From: Saccharopolyspora endophytica
GTDB taxonomy: Bacteria; Actinomycetota; Actinomycetes; Mycobacteriales; Pseudonocardiaceae
NCBI RefSeq assembly: GCF_018070075.1
Contig: NZ_JAGPXE010000005.1
Span: 1 to 64,000, forward strand
Length of the DNA: 64,000 bases
Direction of reading: 5' to 3'
A program made the translations under genes and the position numbers. Shown piece after piece: positions 7,421 through 15,635 of this stretch (positions are counted from its first letter, which is position 1; every line of letters begins with the position of its first letter). Below the pieces are notes generated by a model that was not told the DNA's origin, did not search any database, and saw only the letters and a program-made list of their open reading frames with translations.

Positions 7421-8599
7421 TCAGTCCGATCGGCTCGAGATCAGCTTGCGGCCGATGATGTCCTTCATGACCTCGGTGGTTCCGCCGTACAGGGTGCTGC
7501 CGCGGGAGTTGAGGTAGTCGGCTGCGACGTCGTACTCGGCCATGAACCCGTAGCCCCCGTGCAGCTGGACGGCTCGGTTCACCACCTTCGAGTGCAGTTC
7601 GGTCACCCACCACTTCGCCATCGCCGCGGTGATCTCGTCCAAGTCGTGCTGCGCGGCGGCGAGGACGCAGCGGTCCACGAAGGACTGCGCGATCTCGATC
7701 TCCGTCGCCAGCTCCGCGAGGTAGAAGCGGTTGGCCTGGAAGTCCGCTATTCGCCGCCCGAAGGCCGTGCGGGTGACGGCGTGCTCCAGCGCGGTGCCGA
7801 ACGTTCGGCGCATCAACGCCATGGAGGCGACCGCGATGCTCAGCCTCTCCTGGGCCAGGTGGTGCCGCAGGTAGCCGAAGCCCTCTCCCTCCTGGCCGAG
7901 GAGGTTGGCGCGCGGGACTCGGACGTCGTCGAAGTGCAGCTCCGCTGTGTCCTGCGCTGCGAGTCCGATCTTGCGCAGCGGTCCTGTGCGGGAGAAACCG
8001 GGCGCATCGGCTTCGATGACGAGCAGGCTGATGCCGCGCTTGCCCGCGGCGGGATCCGTCTTGACGACGGCGATGATGAGGTCGGCGAGCATCCCGTTCG
8101 AGATGAACGTCTTCGCGCCGCTGACCACGTAGTGGTCCCCGTCGCGCGTCGCGGTGGTGGTGACCGCGGCCAGGTCGCTGCCCGCCGCCGGTTCGCTCAT
8201 CGCGATGGCCGCGATCTTCTCCCCGGCGCACAGCGGAGCGAGGAAGCGCTGCTTCTGCTCGTCGCTGCCCAGCGCGTTCAAGTACGGCGCCACGAGGTCG
8301 TTGAACCCGGACAGGCTCATGGTCACCGCCTGCGCGCCGATCCGGCACAGCTCCTCGATGAGCACCGCGTTGAAGCGGAAGTCGTCGACGCCCCCGCCGC
8401 CGAACCGCTCGTCGACGCCGACTCCCAGCAGGCCGAGCTCTCCGGCCGCCCGGAAGATCGCCGGGTCCACGCGCCCGGCATCCGCCCACTCGGCGAGGTG
8501 CGGGGCGACCTCGCGCTCGGCGAAGCGTCGGGCGACATCGCGGAACGCCTCGTGGTCGGCGTCGAAGATGGTGCGGGGCAACGAAACGGTGCTGCTCAT
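7421..8599 (-). CDS. Acyl-CoA dehydrogenase
   Basis: A 392-residue flavoprotein of the acyl-CoA dehydrogenase family. It has the N-terminal helical domain, the flavin-contact segment AIAMSEPAAGSDL and the C-terminal helical domain ending in LHGGYGFMAEY and YGGTTEVMKDIIGRKL; Glu376 in GTTE is the usual catalytic base. It desaturates an acyl-CoA, feeding electrons to ETF, and the product would suit the MaoC hydratase and SDR of the neighbouring operon. First gene of its operon; the second copy of the MarR-type motif lies 66-83 bases upstream of its ATG. Confidence 0.88.
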   Translation of the reverse strand: MSSTVSLPRTIFDADHEAFRDVARRFAEREVAPHLAEWADAGRVDPAIFRAAGELGLLGVGVDERFGGGGVDDFRFNAVLIEELCRIGAQAVTMSLSGFNDLVAPYLNALGSDEQKQRFLAPLCAGEKIAAIAMSEPAAGSDLAAVTTTATRDGDHYVVSGAKTFISNGMLADLIIAVVKTDPAAGKRGISLLVIEADAPGFSRTGPLRKIGLAAQDTAELHFDDVRVPRANLLGQEGEGFGYLRHHLAQERLSIAVASMALMRRTFGTALEHAVTRTAFGRRIADFQANRFYLAELATEIEIAQSFVDRCVLAAAQHDLDEITAAMAKWWVTELHSKVVNRAVQLHGGYGFMAEYDVAADYLNSRGSTLYGGTTEVMKDIIGRKLISSRSD

Positions 8600-8664
8600 C
8601 GAGGTCCTCTCGTGCCGGCTGCGCCGCTGTGCGGCGGGCGAGTGGTCACGCAGATCACAATGAA

Positions 8665-8682
8665 ACTTAGATGATTGAAAAT
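8665..8682. promoter_or_regulatory. Putative MarR operator, copy 2
   Basis: Read on the minus strand this is ATTTTCAATCATCTAAGT, matching 14 of 18 bases of the site at 3959-3976. It lies in the AT-rich spacer between the acyl-CoA dehydrogenase operon and the divergent metallo-hydrolase gene, so it could control both directions. Confidence 0.55.
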
Positions 8683-8827
8683 GTCAACCCAAGACAATGT
8701 CAACGAGTGCTGTCATCATGCACTGCGGGCGGGAGGGCGACCGACCCTCATCTCCGAATCCGCACACCCGATTCCGGATGACCGAGCCGACGGGTCCCGC
8801 CGGCCGCCACCGGAGAAGGAGCTCTCG

Positions 8828-9826
8828 ATGTCTTCAGCAACCGAAGTGATCCTGCTCGGCACCTCAGGCGGACCGCGCTGGCGACGTGATCGCGCCGGGA
8901 TCGCGTCGGCGCTCGTCGTGGGCGACGCCGTCTACCTCGTGGACTGCGGGTACGGGACGGGTCGCCAGATGATCCGGGCAGGGCTCGGGCTGGATCGCTT
9001 GCGCGGAGTCTTCGTCACCCACCTGCACTCCGACCACACGATCGACTTCTTCAGCCTGCTGCTCTTCGGCTGGTACGAGAAGCTCGAAGGCGTCGAGCGG
9101 CCGGTCGTGGCGCTCGGGCCCGGTGACCGCGGCCGGGTCCCTCCCGCCTCACCGCACCTGCTGACGCCTCCGGCGACGATCTGCGCGGACAGCCCGACAC
9201 CGGGGCTGGCCGAGATGACGCGCCACCTCACGCGGGCGTTCGCCACCGACATCAACGACAGGCTGCGCGACAACCTCAGACGGCACCCGGACGACCTCCT
9301 CGTGGCTCGCGACATCGCGTTGCCCCAGGACGTTTCGTTCGACCCCGACCACCACCCGTGCCCGCGCATGCGGCCGTTCCCGATCTACGAGGACGACCGG
9401 GTGCGGGTCTCCGCGACCCTGGTGCAGCACGCGCCGGTGGCCCCCGCGTTCGCGTTCCGCTTCGACACCGACGAAGGTTCGGTGGTGTTCTCGGGCGACA
9501 CCGGGGTGTGCGAGAACCTGATCGAACTCGCCGCCGATGCGGACGTCCTCGTCCACGAGGTCATCGACGAGCAGTGGGTCCACCGGCAGTACGAGGGCGG
9601 TCGCACGGAGCAGCAGCGCTCGATGATCGACCACCACCTCACCGCCCACACGGCCATCCCCGACACCGGCCGCGTCGCGGAACGAGCCGGGGTGCGGACC
9701 CTCGCGCTCCACCACTTCGTCCCGGGCGAGCTGGAGTCCCCGCGGTGGCACGAGGCCGCGAAGGAGTTCTCCGGCACCCTCGTCGTCGGCCAAGACCTCG
9801 ACCGGATCCCGCTCCGCCGCACCTGA
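8828..9826 (+). CDS. Metallo-beta-lactamase-fold hydrolase
   Basis: A 332-residue MBL-fold protein resembling RNase Z/arylsulfatase-type members. The zinc motif THLHSDHTID gives His65, His67, Asp69 and His70; later ligands are in QHAPVAP, SGDTGV and ALHHFVP. The ATG at 8828 is preceded by GGAGAAGGAG, so it is preferred over upstream in-frame starts from 8675. There is no signal peptide, so it is cytoplasmic. It diverges from the acyl-CoA dehydrogenase operon across a spacer with the MarR-type motif and probably hydrolyses an ester, lactone or thioester of the pathway. Substrate unknown. Confidence 0.8.
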   Translation: MSSATEVILLGTSGGPRWRRDRAGIASALVVGDAVYLVDCGYGTGRQMIRAGLGLDRLRGVFVTHLHSDHTIDFFSLLLFGWYEKLEGVERPVVALGPGDRGRVPPASPHLLTPPATICADSPTPGLAEMTRHLTRAFATDINDRLRDNLRRHPDDLLVARDIALPQDVSFDPDHHPCPRMRPFPIYEDDRVRVSATLVQHAPVAPAFAFRFDTDEGSVVFSGDTGVCENLIELAADADVLVHEVIDEQWVHRQYEGGRTEQQRSMIDHHLTAHTAIPDTGRVAERAGVRTLALHHFVPGELESPRWHEAAKEFSGTLVVGQDLDRIPLRRT

Positions 9827-9841
9827 TCGGCAAGGCCGGAG

Positions 9842-9872
9842 GCCGTGACCACCACCCTCCGGTGATCACGGC
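9842..9872. terminator. Bidirectional terminator
   Basis: GCCGTGACCACC (9842-9853) pairs with GGTGATCACGGC (9861-9872) with one G-T wobble around a 7-base loop. It separates the rightward metallo-hydrolase gene from the leftward marR gene. Confidence 0.65.
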
Positions 9873-9899
9873 TTCGCACTGAGGAGAGGCGCCTCGGGG

Positions 9900-10367
9900 T
9901 CAGGCGAGTTCTTCGTCTGGGAGGTCGAGGTCCGTTGCTGCTGCGTGGAAGGCGTTGAGGCCGGTCAGCAGGGCTGTGCGGGTGCGCGGGGGCATGGCGT
10001 CGAGGACCTGCTTGAGGTCGGCTTGGCGTTCCCGCTGGAACTGGCGGAGGAGGCGGCGGCCGTCCCGGGAGAGCTGGAGCATGACCTCGCGCCGGTCGTC
10101 GGAGCCCGCGACGCGGTCGAGGAGGCCTGCGGCCTGGAGCCGGTCGCAGACGCGGCTCGTCACCGACGGGATCGAGCCCAGCTCGTCGGCGAGGCTCATG
10201 AGGTTGATCGAGCCGTGGCGGTCCACGACGACGAGCGCCCGCAGCTGCGACGGGGAGACCGTCGGCTTCATCCGCTCGGCGCTGCGTCCCCAGACGACCA
10301 TGAGAACCCCGATACCCGCTTCGAGGTCGTCGAGGTGTTCGCTGGACAGGGGATCGGGTTTGCGCAC
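9900..10367 (-). CDS. MarR-family transcriptional regulator
   Basis: A 155-residue winged-helix protein. The GTG at 10367 is chosen because GAGGAGG lies just upstream; the frame extends further but without a better start. The recognition part INLMSLADELGSIPSVTSRV and the wing SDDRREVML are typical of MarR regulators. It diverges from the SpoIIE-type phosphatase gene over a 116-base spacer and may control it. Its ligand and targets are not deducible. Confidence 0.82.
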   Translation of the reverse strand: MRKPDPLSSEHLDDLEAGIGVLMVVWGRSAERMKPTVSPSQLRALVVVDRHGSINLMSLADELGSIPSVTSRVCDRLQAAGLLDRVAGSDDRREVMLQLSRDGRRLLRQFQRERQADLKQVLDAMPPRTRTALLTGLNAFHAAATDLDLPDEELA

Positions 10368-10483
10368 CGGAGGATCCTCCTCGCCGGGTGTATCAAGTCC
10401 GCGCACTGCGATACCGGACGTATTCTGGCACGCCAGGAGCCGAGAACGTCCGCGGTTGAGCGGACTTGGGTGAAGCCGGAGAC

Positions 10484-11689
10484 ATGGTGACCGTCGCGAC
10501 ACGTCTGGATTCCCTCGACCGCGCGTTGCGGGCCGCGCCGGCTCACGAGCTGCCGGAAACGTTGCTGGAACTGCTGGGGAAGCACTTCGGGGTCGCGGGG
10601 CTGGAGATCTACCTGGCCGACCTGCGCCTCGCCGTCCTGGAACCGGTCATCGAGCCGGAAGCCCCCGGAATTCCGCTGGTGGCGACGTTGGAAGGACGCG
10701 TCTTCTGCGACCAGGTGTGCATCCAGCAGCCGCTCGACGACGAGGTCGCGCTGGTCCTGCCGATGACGGTGCGGGGCGACCGGTCGGGCGTCCTGTGGCT
10801 GCGGCTGCCGGAAGCTCCGGACGAGGCGGTGCGCGAAGAACTGGCCGTCGCGGCCGAACTCGTGGCGCACGCGATCGTGCTCGCCGAAGTGGCGACGGAC
10901 CGCTACCAGCGCGCACGACGACCGCAGCGCCTGACGCTCGCCGCCGAGATGCAGTGGCAGCTGCTGCCGGTGCGTTCCGTTGCCAGCGCCTCCTACCGGC
11001 TCGCCGGTCAGCTCGAACCCGCCTACGCGGTGCGGGGCGACAACTTCGACTGGGCCCAGGACCTGGACTCGCTCACCGTCGCGGTCACCAACGGGATGGG
11101 CGAGAGCACGACGGCGGCCGCGCTGACCACGCTGGCGATCACAGCGCTGCGCAACGCGCGGCGCAGCGGCGCCGACCTCGTCACCCAGGCCGCCCTCGCC
11201 GACCAGGCCGTGTGGGCGCACCACGCGGGGACGCAGCACATCTCGACGCTGCTGATGCGGATCGACCTCGCCACGGGTGAGGTCCGCGTCATCGACGCGG
11301 GCTCGCCGCGGCTGTGGCTCGTCCGCGAGAACAGCGTCGAGCGCGTCGAACTGGAGGCCCAGCTCCCGCTCGGCTTGGTCGACGGCACCGAGTACGACGA
11401 GCAGCACCTCCAGCTGGAGCCGGGCGATCGGCTCTTCGTGCTCACCGACGGGATCTACGACGCCGTGCTCGCCGATCGCGACTACAGCACCGCCTCGCTG
11501 CACCGGGCGTTGCAGACCAGCCGCCGACTGCCACCCACCGAGGCAGTGCGATCGCTGCTCAGCGACCTGCGGGCATTCCTCCAGGACAGCGACCTGGACG
11601 ACGACGCCGTGGCCGTGTGCATCGACTGGATCGGGCCTCGCGGAGACGAGCTCCCCGCCGCGGACGAGCGGAGCTGGATCCTGCTCTGA
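10484..11689 (+). CDS. PP2C/SpoIIE-type serine phosphatase with GAF-like N terminus
   Basis: 401 residues from the ATG at 10484 (CCGGAG upstream). Residues ~1-140 look like a GAF-type sensor. Residues ~150-395 are a SpoIIE/RsbU phosphatase, with GDNFDW, DAGSPRLWLV, TDGIYDA and DDDAVAVCI as metal and fold motifs. In the block usually written D-V-x-G-[HK]-G the sequence is TNGMGE, so one Asp metal ligand is Asn. Proteins of this class dephosphorylate STAS anti-sigma antagonists, and a STAS gene follows 185 bases downstream. No RsbW-type kinase is in the window. Confidence 0.8.
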   Translation: MVTVATRLDSLDRALRAAPAHELPETLLELLGKHFGVAGLEIYLADLRLAVLEPVIEPEAPGIPLVATLEGRVFCDQVCIQQPLDDEVALVLPMTVRGDRSGVLWLRLPEAPDEAVREELAVAAELVAHAIVLAEVATDRYQRARRPQRLTLAAEMQWQLLPVRSVASASYRLAGQLEPAYAVRGDNFDWAQDLDSLTVAVTNGMGESTTAAALTTLAITALRNARRSGADLVTQAALADQAVWAHHAGTQHISTLLMRIDLATGEVRVIDAGSPRLWLVRENSVERVELEAQLPLGLVDGTEYDEQHLQLEPGDRLFVLTDGIYDAVLADRDYSTASLHRALQTSRRLPPTEAVRSLLSDLRAFLQDSDLDDDAVAVCIDWIGPRGDELPAADERSWILL

Positions 11690-11701
11690 GCCTCGAATCG
11701 C

Positions 11702-11715
11702 TTGCCACGTGGCAC
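11702..11715. promoter_or_regulatory. TTGCCA-NN-YGGCA palindrome, copy 1
   Basis: TTGCCACGTGGCAC lies 13 bases after the phosphatase stop codon; TGCCACGTGGCA is a perfect 12-bp palindrome. It shares the left flank GAATnnGCTTGCCAC with two further copies at 11766 and 15958. The binding protein is unknown. Confidence 0.5.
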
Positions 11716-11765
11716 TGATCCGCTCCGGAGCGACGAGCCGGAGGCCCGGCGTTCTCCGCGAATTT

Positions 11766-11795
11766 GCTTGCCACGCGGCAAGCAACCGGTAAGAT
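11766..11795 (+). promoter_or_regulatory. Palindrome copy 2 overlapping a promoter for the STAS gene
   Basis: The palindrome GCTTGCC-ACGC-GGCAAGC (11766-11783) contains TTGCCA (11768-11773), which can serve as a -35 box. TAAGAT follows at 11790-11795 after a 16-base spacer and fits a -10 box. This would start transcription about 70-80 bases upstream of the STAS gene, with the palindrome as an overlapping operator. Confidence 0.5.
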
Positions 11796-11874
11796 CGCGT
11801 GGTTCAACTTGATCGGGTGAGGCCGCAACGGTCGGCCGGCGACGGATGCCGTCGACGCGAGGAAGGACGACAGG

Positions 11875-12318
11875 ATGTCCCTCGGGCAGCGGGTTGCCGG
11901 AGCTCTCGGCGACGAGGCTCCGCACGACACCACCGGCAAGGCACCTGCGGCGAGCGTTCAGGTGACGTTCCCGCGACCGGACGCGGTCGTCGCCACCGTC
12001 AGCGCACCCGTGGACCGCGACACGGTCGACCAGCTCGAGACCATGCTCTGGCCGCAGCCGACGTCCACGGCGCGGCTGGTCGTCGTGGACCTCACCGACG
12101 CGCACGTGCTCGACGTCCCGGACCTGCAACTGCTCACCCACGCCCACATGCTCGCCCACGCTCGCGGTGGGGCGCTGCACGTCGTCGCGGCCGGCGAGGC
12201 CGTCCTGGACGCGCTGCACGCCGCCGGGATCCGCGCCCTGCTGGAGTGCCACGCCACCGTCCAGGACGCCCTCGCCGCGACGACGAGCACCGACGCCGTC
12301 GGCGCGCCGAGGGGCTGA
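11875..12318 (+). CDS. STAS-domain protein (anti-sigma antagonist-like)
   Basis: A 147-residue protein with a STAS fold at about residues 25-130 (LVVVDLTDAHVLDVPDLQLL as the central strand-helix). In true antagonists the helix begins D-S-S-G or D-S-T-G with the phosphorylated serine; here it reads DVPD, so the regulatory Ser is missing. It may therefore work as a constitutive or non-phosphorylated partner of the upstream phosphatase system. The ATG at 11875 has GAGGAAGGACGACAGG upstream. Convergent with the peptidase-like gene. Confidence 0.75.
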   Translation: MSLGQRVAGALGDEAPHDTTGKAPAASVQVTFPRPDAVVATVSAPVDRDTVDQLETMLWPQPTSTARLVVVDLTDAHVLDVPDLQLLTHAHMLAHARGGALHVVAAGEAVLDALHAAGIRALLECHATVQDALAATTSTDAVGAPRG

Positions 12319-12326
12319 AGCGCTGG

Positions 12327-14354
12327 TCAGGGGTGCGGGTCCTGGGCGGCCTGCAGGCTGCCCGCGGGTAACCGCTCGGCTCCCCAGCTGCGCTCGATGT
12401 ACCCGGTGATCCGCGCGATGTCCTCGGCGGGAACGCGCTCCGGCTCCATCCGTTCGAGCGGGTCGAGGTGGAAGATGTAGAGGCGGGAGGCGAACTGGTC
12501 GAACGGCAGCGACGCCTCGCCGAAGCGCTCACCGCTTCCCGCCGTGGAGACCACGACGCCGTCGCCCCAGTCCTGCCCGCTGTCGTTGTTCGGGTTGAAG
12601 AAGTAGACCCGCATGACGTCCTGCGGATCCCGCGCGACCCGCAGGATCGTGATCGCGTGCCAGCCGACGTAGCGGGCCGCGCTGTCGGTGACCGCGACGC
12701 CCGCCGGCTGCGGGTGGATCAGCGGCCGGTCGCCGTTGTAGGCCGGGTGGTAGCTGGCGTGGAACTCGCGCAGGAACGTCTCGAGGTCGATCAGGTTGCC
12801 GGTCGCGACGTCGACGTTGATGCGGAACCCGCGGGCCGCCCACCAGCCGTGGAACTCGGGGTTGACCCACCGGTGCGGGTCGCCCGGCCGGTCGGCGCAG
12901 CGCCGCCCCATCTCGGCGTAGATCCGGTCCAGGTGGGGCACGACGAGCAGCGAGACCGGGTCGAGGTCCGTCGGCAGCGAGGTGGCGACTCCGGAGGCGA
13001 GGTCCTTCGACGAGATCGGCCGGCCCTCGAAGTGCATGATGACCTCGTCGTCGCGGGCCGCCCAGACCACCATCTGCAGCAGGTAGTCCGGGTCGTTGCT
13101 GGCCCACATCGACAGCGCGCGGGCCGACTGGCAGGTCGGGTTGTCGCCCTGTCCGACGCCCAGCGGCTGGCCCAGCATCGACAGCACTCCCGCCGTCAGC
13201 CGCGCCACCGAATCCGGTTCGTCGCCGAAGGCCAGCGTCAGCCGCTCTCGCGCGGCCGGGGAGAGGTCCAGGGCCAGCTGGCGCCAGAGCGCGGGTTCCA
13301 CGGGCGGCTCGTAGAGGATGCCGCGGTCGAGCAGCAGCGCCAGCCCGTAGACGCACTGCGCGGTCTGCGGGTGCACGGCCTTGTCGACCAGCTCGTGCAC
13401 CAGGTCGCTGTAGCGCAGCAGGCAGTTCCGGCCGGTGTCGGACAGGCCGAGCGCTTCACCGACGAGGTAGTCGCTGTCGGACATGACGAATCGCAGCAGC
13501 TCAGCGTGGTACGGCGACACCAGCCCGGTGTCGTGCATCGCCCGCGCGAACCCGGTGGCCTCGTACTGCAGGCCCCGCGTGTCCAGCGCCTCCAGCCGGG
13601 AGCGGAAGACGTCGATGCCCGGGTCGTCCCGGCAGGCCTCGGTGGTGCCGAACAGGCTGGTGATGAGCCGGTCGATGCCCTGCCCGGACGACGCGCCCAG
13701 GTCGATGTCGGGATCACCGCGGTAGATCGCGATCCGGGTGATCAGCGACTGCACCTGGTCGACCTGGATCGGGCGCTGGCGCAGGATCCGCCAGATCTCG
13801 TCGACCAGGTTGTCCAGCACGCTGTCGTAGCCGATCTCGTCGGCGAGGTGCCGGAACAGGTCCCGGATGAGGCGCGCGATCCGGCCCTGCCGGATGCGTT
13901 CGGCCTCGCTGGGCGAGGTGAACAGCAGCTCCAGGTTCATGGCCAGCACCTGGGTCAGGAACTGGCGGGCGTCCTCGGCGGAGATCGTCGGATGCGCGAA
14001 CTCCTCGCGGGCGACGGCGAGCATGCGCAGCTCGCTGGTCACCTCCATCACGACGGTGTCCACGTCGTCGCTGCGCAGCCCGGGGCCGACCAGCGACGGG
14101 ATCAGGATCTCCGGGGACGCCCAGTCGGTTCCCCGGAACAGCCCGGCTTCCTCCAGCGCCTGCGCCCTGGCCTGGACCGCCGCGGCGCCGCCCTGCTGCA
14201 GCAGCACTCGCCGCAGCGCCTCCAGCACCCGCCGCAGCTTCGCGTGCTTGCTGAAGTCGGGAGCCTCGGCCATGGCCTGGATCGCGCCGTCGAGCGAGGT
14301 CACGCGCTTGTCCAGCGTCGTGACCTGGCCCGAGGCGTCGGCGGTCGGTTTCAA
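12327..14354 (-). CDS. Uncharacterised 675-residue protein with papain-like Cys-His-Asn pattern
   Basis: Not recognised as a named family. Residues 1-390 are mostly alpha-helical and acidic. The C-terminal half has a pattern typical of papain-like cysteine peptidases or transglutaminase/amidase folds: Cys408 at a helix start (GDNPTCQSARALSMW), His566 before a strand (YVGWHAITILRV), then Asn587 on the next strand (VYFFNPNNDSGQDWGDG). There is no signal peptide and no clear membrane segment. It follows an ATP-grasp ligase gene by 39 bases on the same strand, so the two are probably one operon. An amide or isopeptide made by the ligase would be a natural substrate. The function is inference. Confidence 0.6.
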   Translation of the reverse strand: MKPTADASGQVTTLDKRVTSLDGAIQAMAEAPDFSKHAKLRRVLEALRRVLLQQGGAAAVQARAQALEEAGLFRGTDWASPEILIPSLVGPGLRSDDVDTVVMEVTSELRMLAVAREEFAHPTISAEDARQFLTQVLAMNLELLFTSPSEAERIRQGRIARLIRDLFRHLADEIGYDSVLDNLVDEIWRILRQRPIQVDQVQSLITRIAIYRGDPDIDLGASSGQGIDRLITSLFGTTEACRDDPGIDVFRSRLEALDTRGLQYEATGFARAMHDTGLVSPYHAELLRFVMSDSDYLVGEALGLSDTGRNCLLRYSDLVHELVDKAVHPQTAQCVYGLALLLDRGILYEPPVEPALWRQLALDLSPAARERLTLAFGDEPDSVARLTAGVLSMLGQPLGVGQGDNPTCQSARALSMWASNDPDYLLQMVVWAARDDEVIMHFEGRPISSKDLASGVATSLPTDLDPVSLLVVPHLDRIYAEMGRRCADRPGDPHRWVNPEFHGWWAARGFRINVDVATGNLIDLETFLREFHASYHPAYNGDRPLIHPQPAGVAVTDSAARYVGWHAITILRVARDPQDVMRVYFFNPNNDSGQDWGDGVVVSTAGSGERFGEASLPFDQFASRLYIFHLDPLERMEPERVPAEDIARITGYIERSWGAERLPAGSLQAAQDPHP

Positions 14355-14393
14355 CGGTGTCCCTCGGGTAGTTCTCCTGCGTCGACGGAGCCG

Positions 14394-15635
14394 TCAGACG
14401 TAGAAGTCGAGCTCTTCCTGCTGTTTCAGCAGTTCACGCATCCGGTAGGGGTCTTCGCCGAAGAAGTACAGCAAGCCCCAGTGGGTGCCGAACGCCGTCC
14501 TCTTGGTGACCGTTTCCTCCAGCGGTGCCGACAGGTCATGCGAATCATAGTAGTCGTCGTCCTCGGTCTGCTCCGGAATCTGCAGCTCGTTGACGACCCG
14601 GCGGCGCGGGTAGACGCCGAAGCACCCCGCGACCCCGGTCGCGTCGACCACCTCGCGCGGGAAGAACGCGTCGATCTCCTCCTCGGTGGTCTTCGGGTCG
14701 AACGCCAGGACCAGGCCCTGGTAGGCGTTGAACCCGTAGGCCCGTTCGAGCAGCTCGAAGACCTTGAACCCCGGCGGCCGGTAGGCGACCTCGCCGAAGT
14801 ACATCTCGCCGTCGCTGGTGACGAAGTACTCCGGGTGAACGAAGCCGAACTCGATGTCGAAGGTCTTGATGAGCTTCTCGATCTGCTCGGTGATCTGGGC
14901 TCGGTACCGCTCCAGCTCCGGGGTCGCGGGCACGAACACCGAGTAGCCGAGCGTGACGTACTCGGAGATGTTCAGGAACTTGATCTTGCCGTTGTGGATC
15001 CACGCCTCGACGGCGAACTCCCAGCCGTCGAGGTGCGATTCCATGAGGACCGGGAACTCGTCGTCGGGGATCTGGTCGATCTCGTCCGGGGTGCGGATGA
15101 CGCGGTGCCCGAGACACCCGGCCTTGTCGAAGGCCTTGACGTGGATCGGGTCGTTCGGGTCGCCGTCGAGCTTGAGCAGCGTCTGGTTGACGCGCTTGAG
15201 GAAGCGGACCACGTCGTCCCGGTCGTGGGCCTCCTCGAAGATCCCGACCCGGATGCCGCCCAGCTGCGCGCGACGCTTCATCAGCGCCTTGTCGCGCAGC
15301 AGCATGGACTGGCCGAGCAGGCGCGGGTTGTCCAGCAGGACCGAGTTGATCGCTCCGGCCCACTCCACGGTCTCCTCGAACAGCGGGATCGCGACGTCGA
15401 CGCCCATCTCCTGGAGGGTTTCGGAGATCTCCATCGAGCGGTCGTTGAGCCGCTCGAAGTTCCACGGCACGTAGGGGATGTCGTGCTCGACGCAGTACTT
15501 CTCGGCCCAGTCCGGGGCGACGACGACGTACCTGCGGTCGAAGCGGTCGAGAGCTTCCACGGCGTTGAGGCTCCAGCCGAGGAGAGCTACGTACCCCTTG
15601 TCCGAATTCTTGGCGACCGGTTCGAGCTGTGGCAT
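14394..15635 (-). CDS. ATP-grasp family ligase
   Basis: A 413-residue ATP-grasp enzyme of the carboxylate-amine/thiol ligase type, related in layout to carbamoyl-phosphate synthase and BL00235-like ligases. An N-terminal pre-ATP-grasp region (~1-110) is followed by the ATP-grasp core with LLKLDGDP/HVKAFDKAG (Lys167), LMESHLDGWEFAVEAW (Glu199, Glu210) and the metal site YFGEVAYRPPG (Glu282, Arg286). Such enzymes join a carboxylate to an amine through an acyl phosphate. The ATG at 15635 has GGAGGAAAG upstream. First gene of an operon with the peptidase-like protein. Confidence 0.75.
   Translation of the reverse strand: MPQLEPVAKNSDKGYVALLGWSLNAVEALDRFDRRYVVVAPDWAEKYCVEHDIPYVPWNFERLNDRSMEISETLQEMGVDVAIPLFEETVEWAGAINSVLLDNPRLLGQSMLLRDKALMKRRAQLGGIRVGIFEEAHDRDDVVRFLKRVNQTLLKLDGDPNDPIHVKAFDKAGCLGHRVIRTPDEIDQIPDDEFPVLMESHLDGWEFAVEAWIHNGKIKFLNISEYVTLGYSVFVPATPELERYRAQITEQIEKLIKTFDIEFGFVHPEYFVTSDGEMYFGEVAYRPPGFKVFELLERAYGFNAYQGLVLAFDPKTTEEEIDAFFPREVVDATGVAGCFGVYPRRRVVNELQIPEQTEDDDYYDSHDLSAPLEETVTKRTAFGTHWGLLYFFGEDPYRMRELLKQQEELDFYV

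Noticed and set aside
8675-8827. An N-terminal extension of the metallo-hydrolase to 8675
   Set aside because: The extra residues are not family-like, no ribosome site precedes 8675, the MarR-type motif overlaps it, and GGAGAAGGAG precedes the ATG at 8828.
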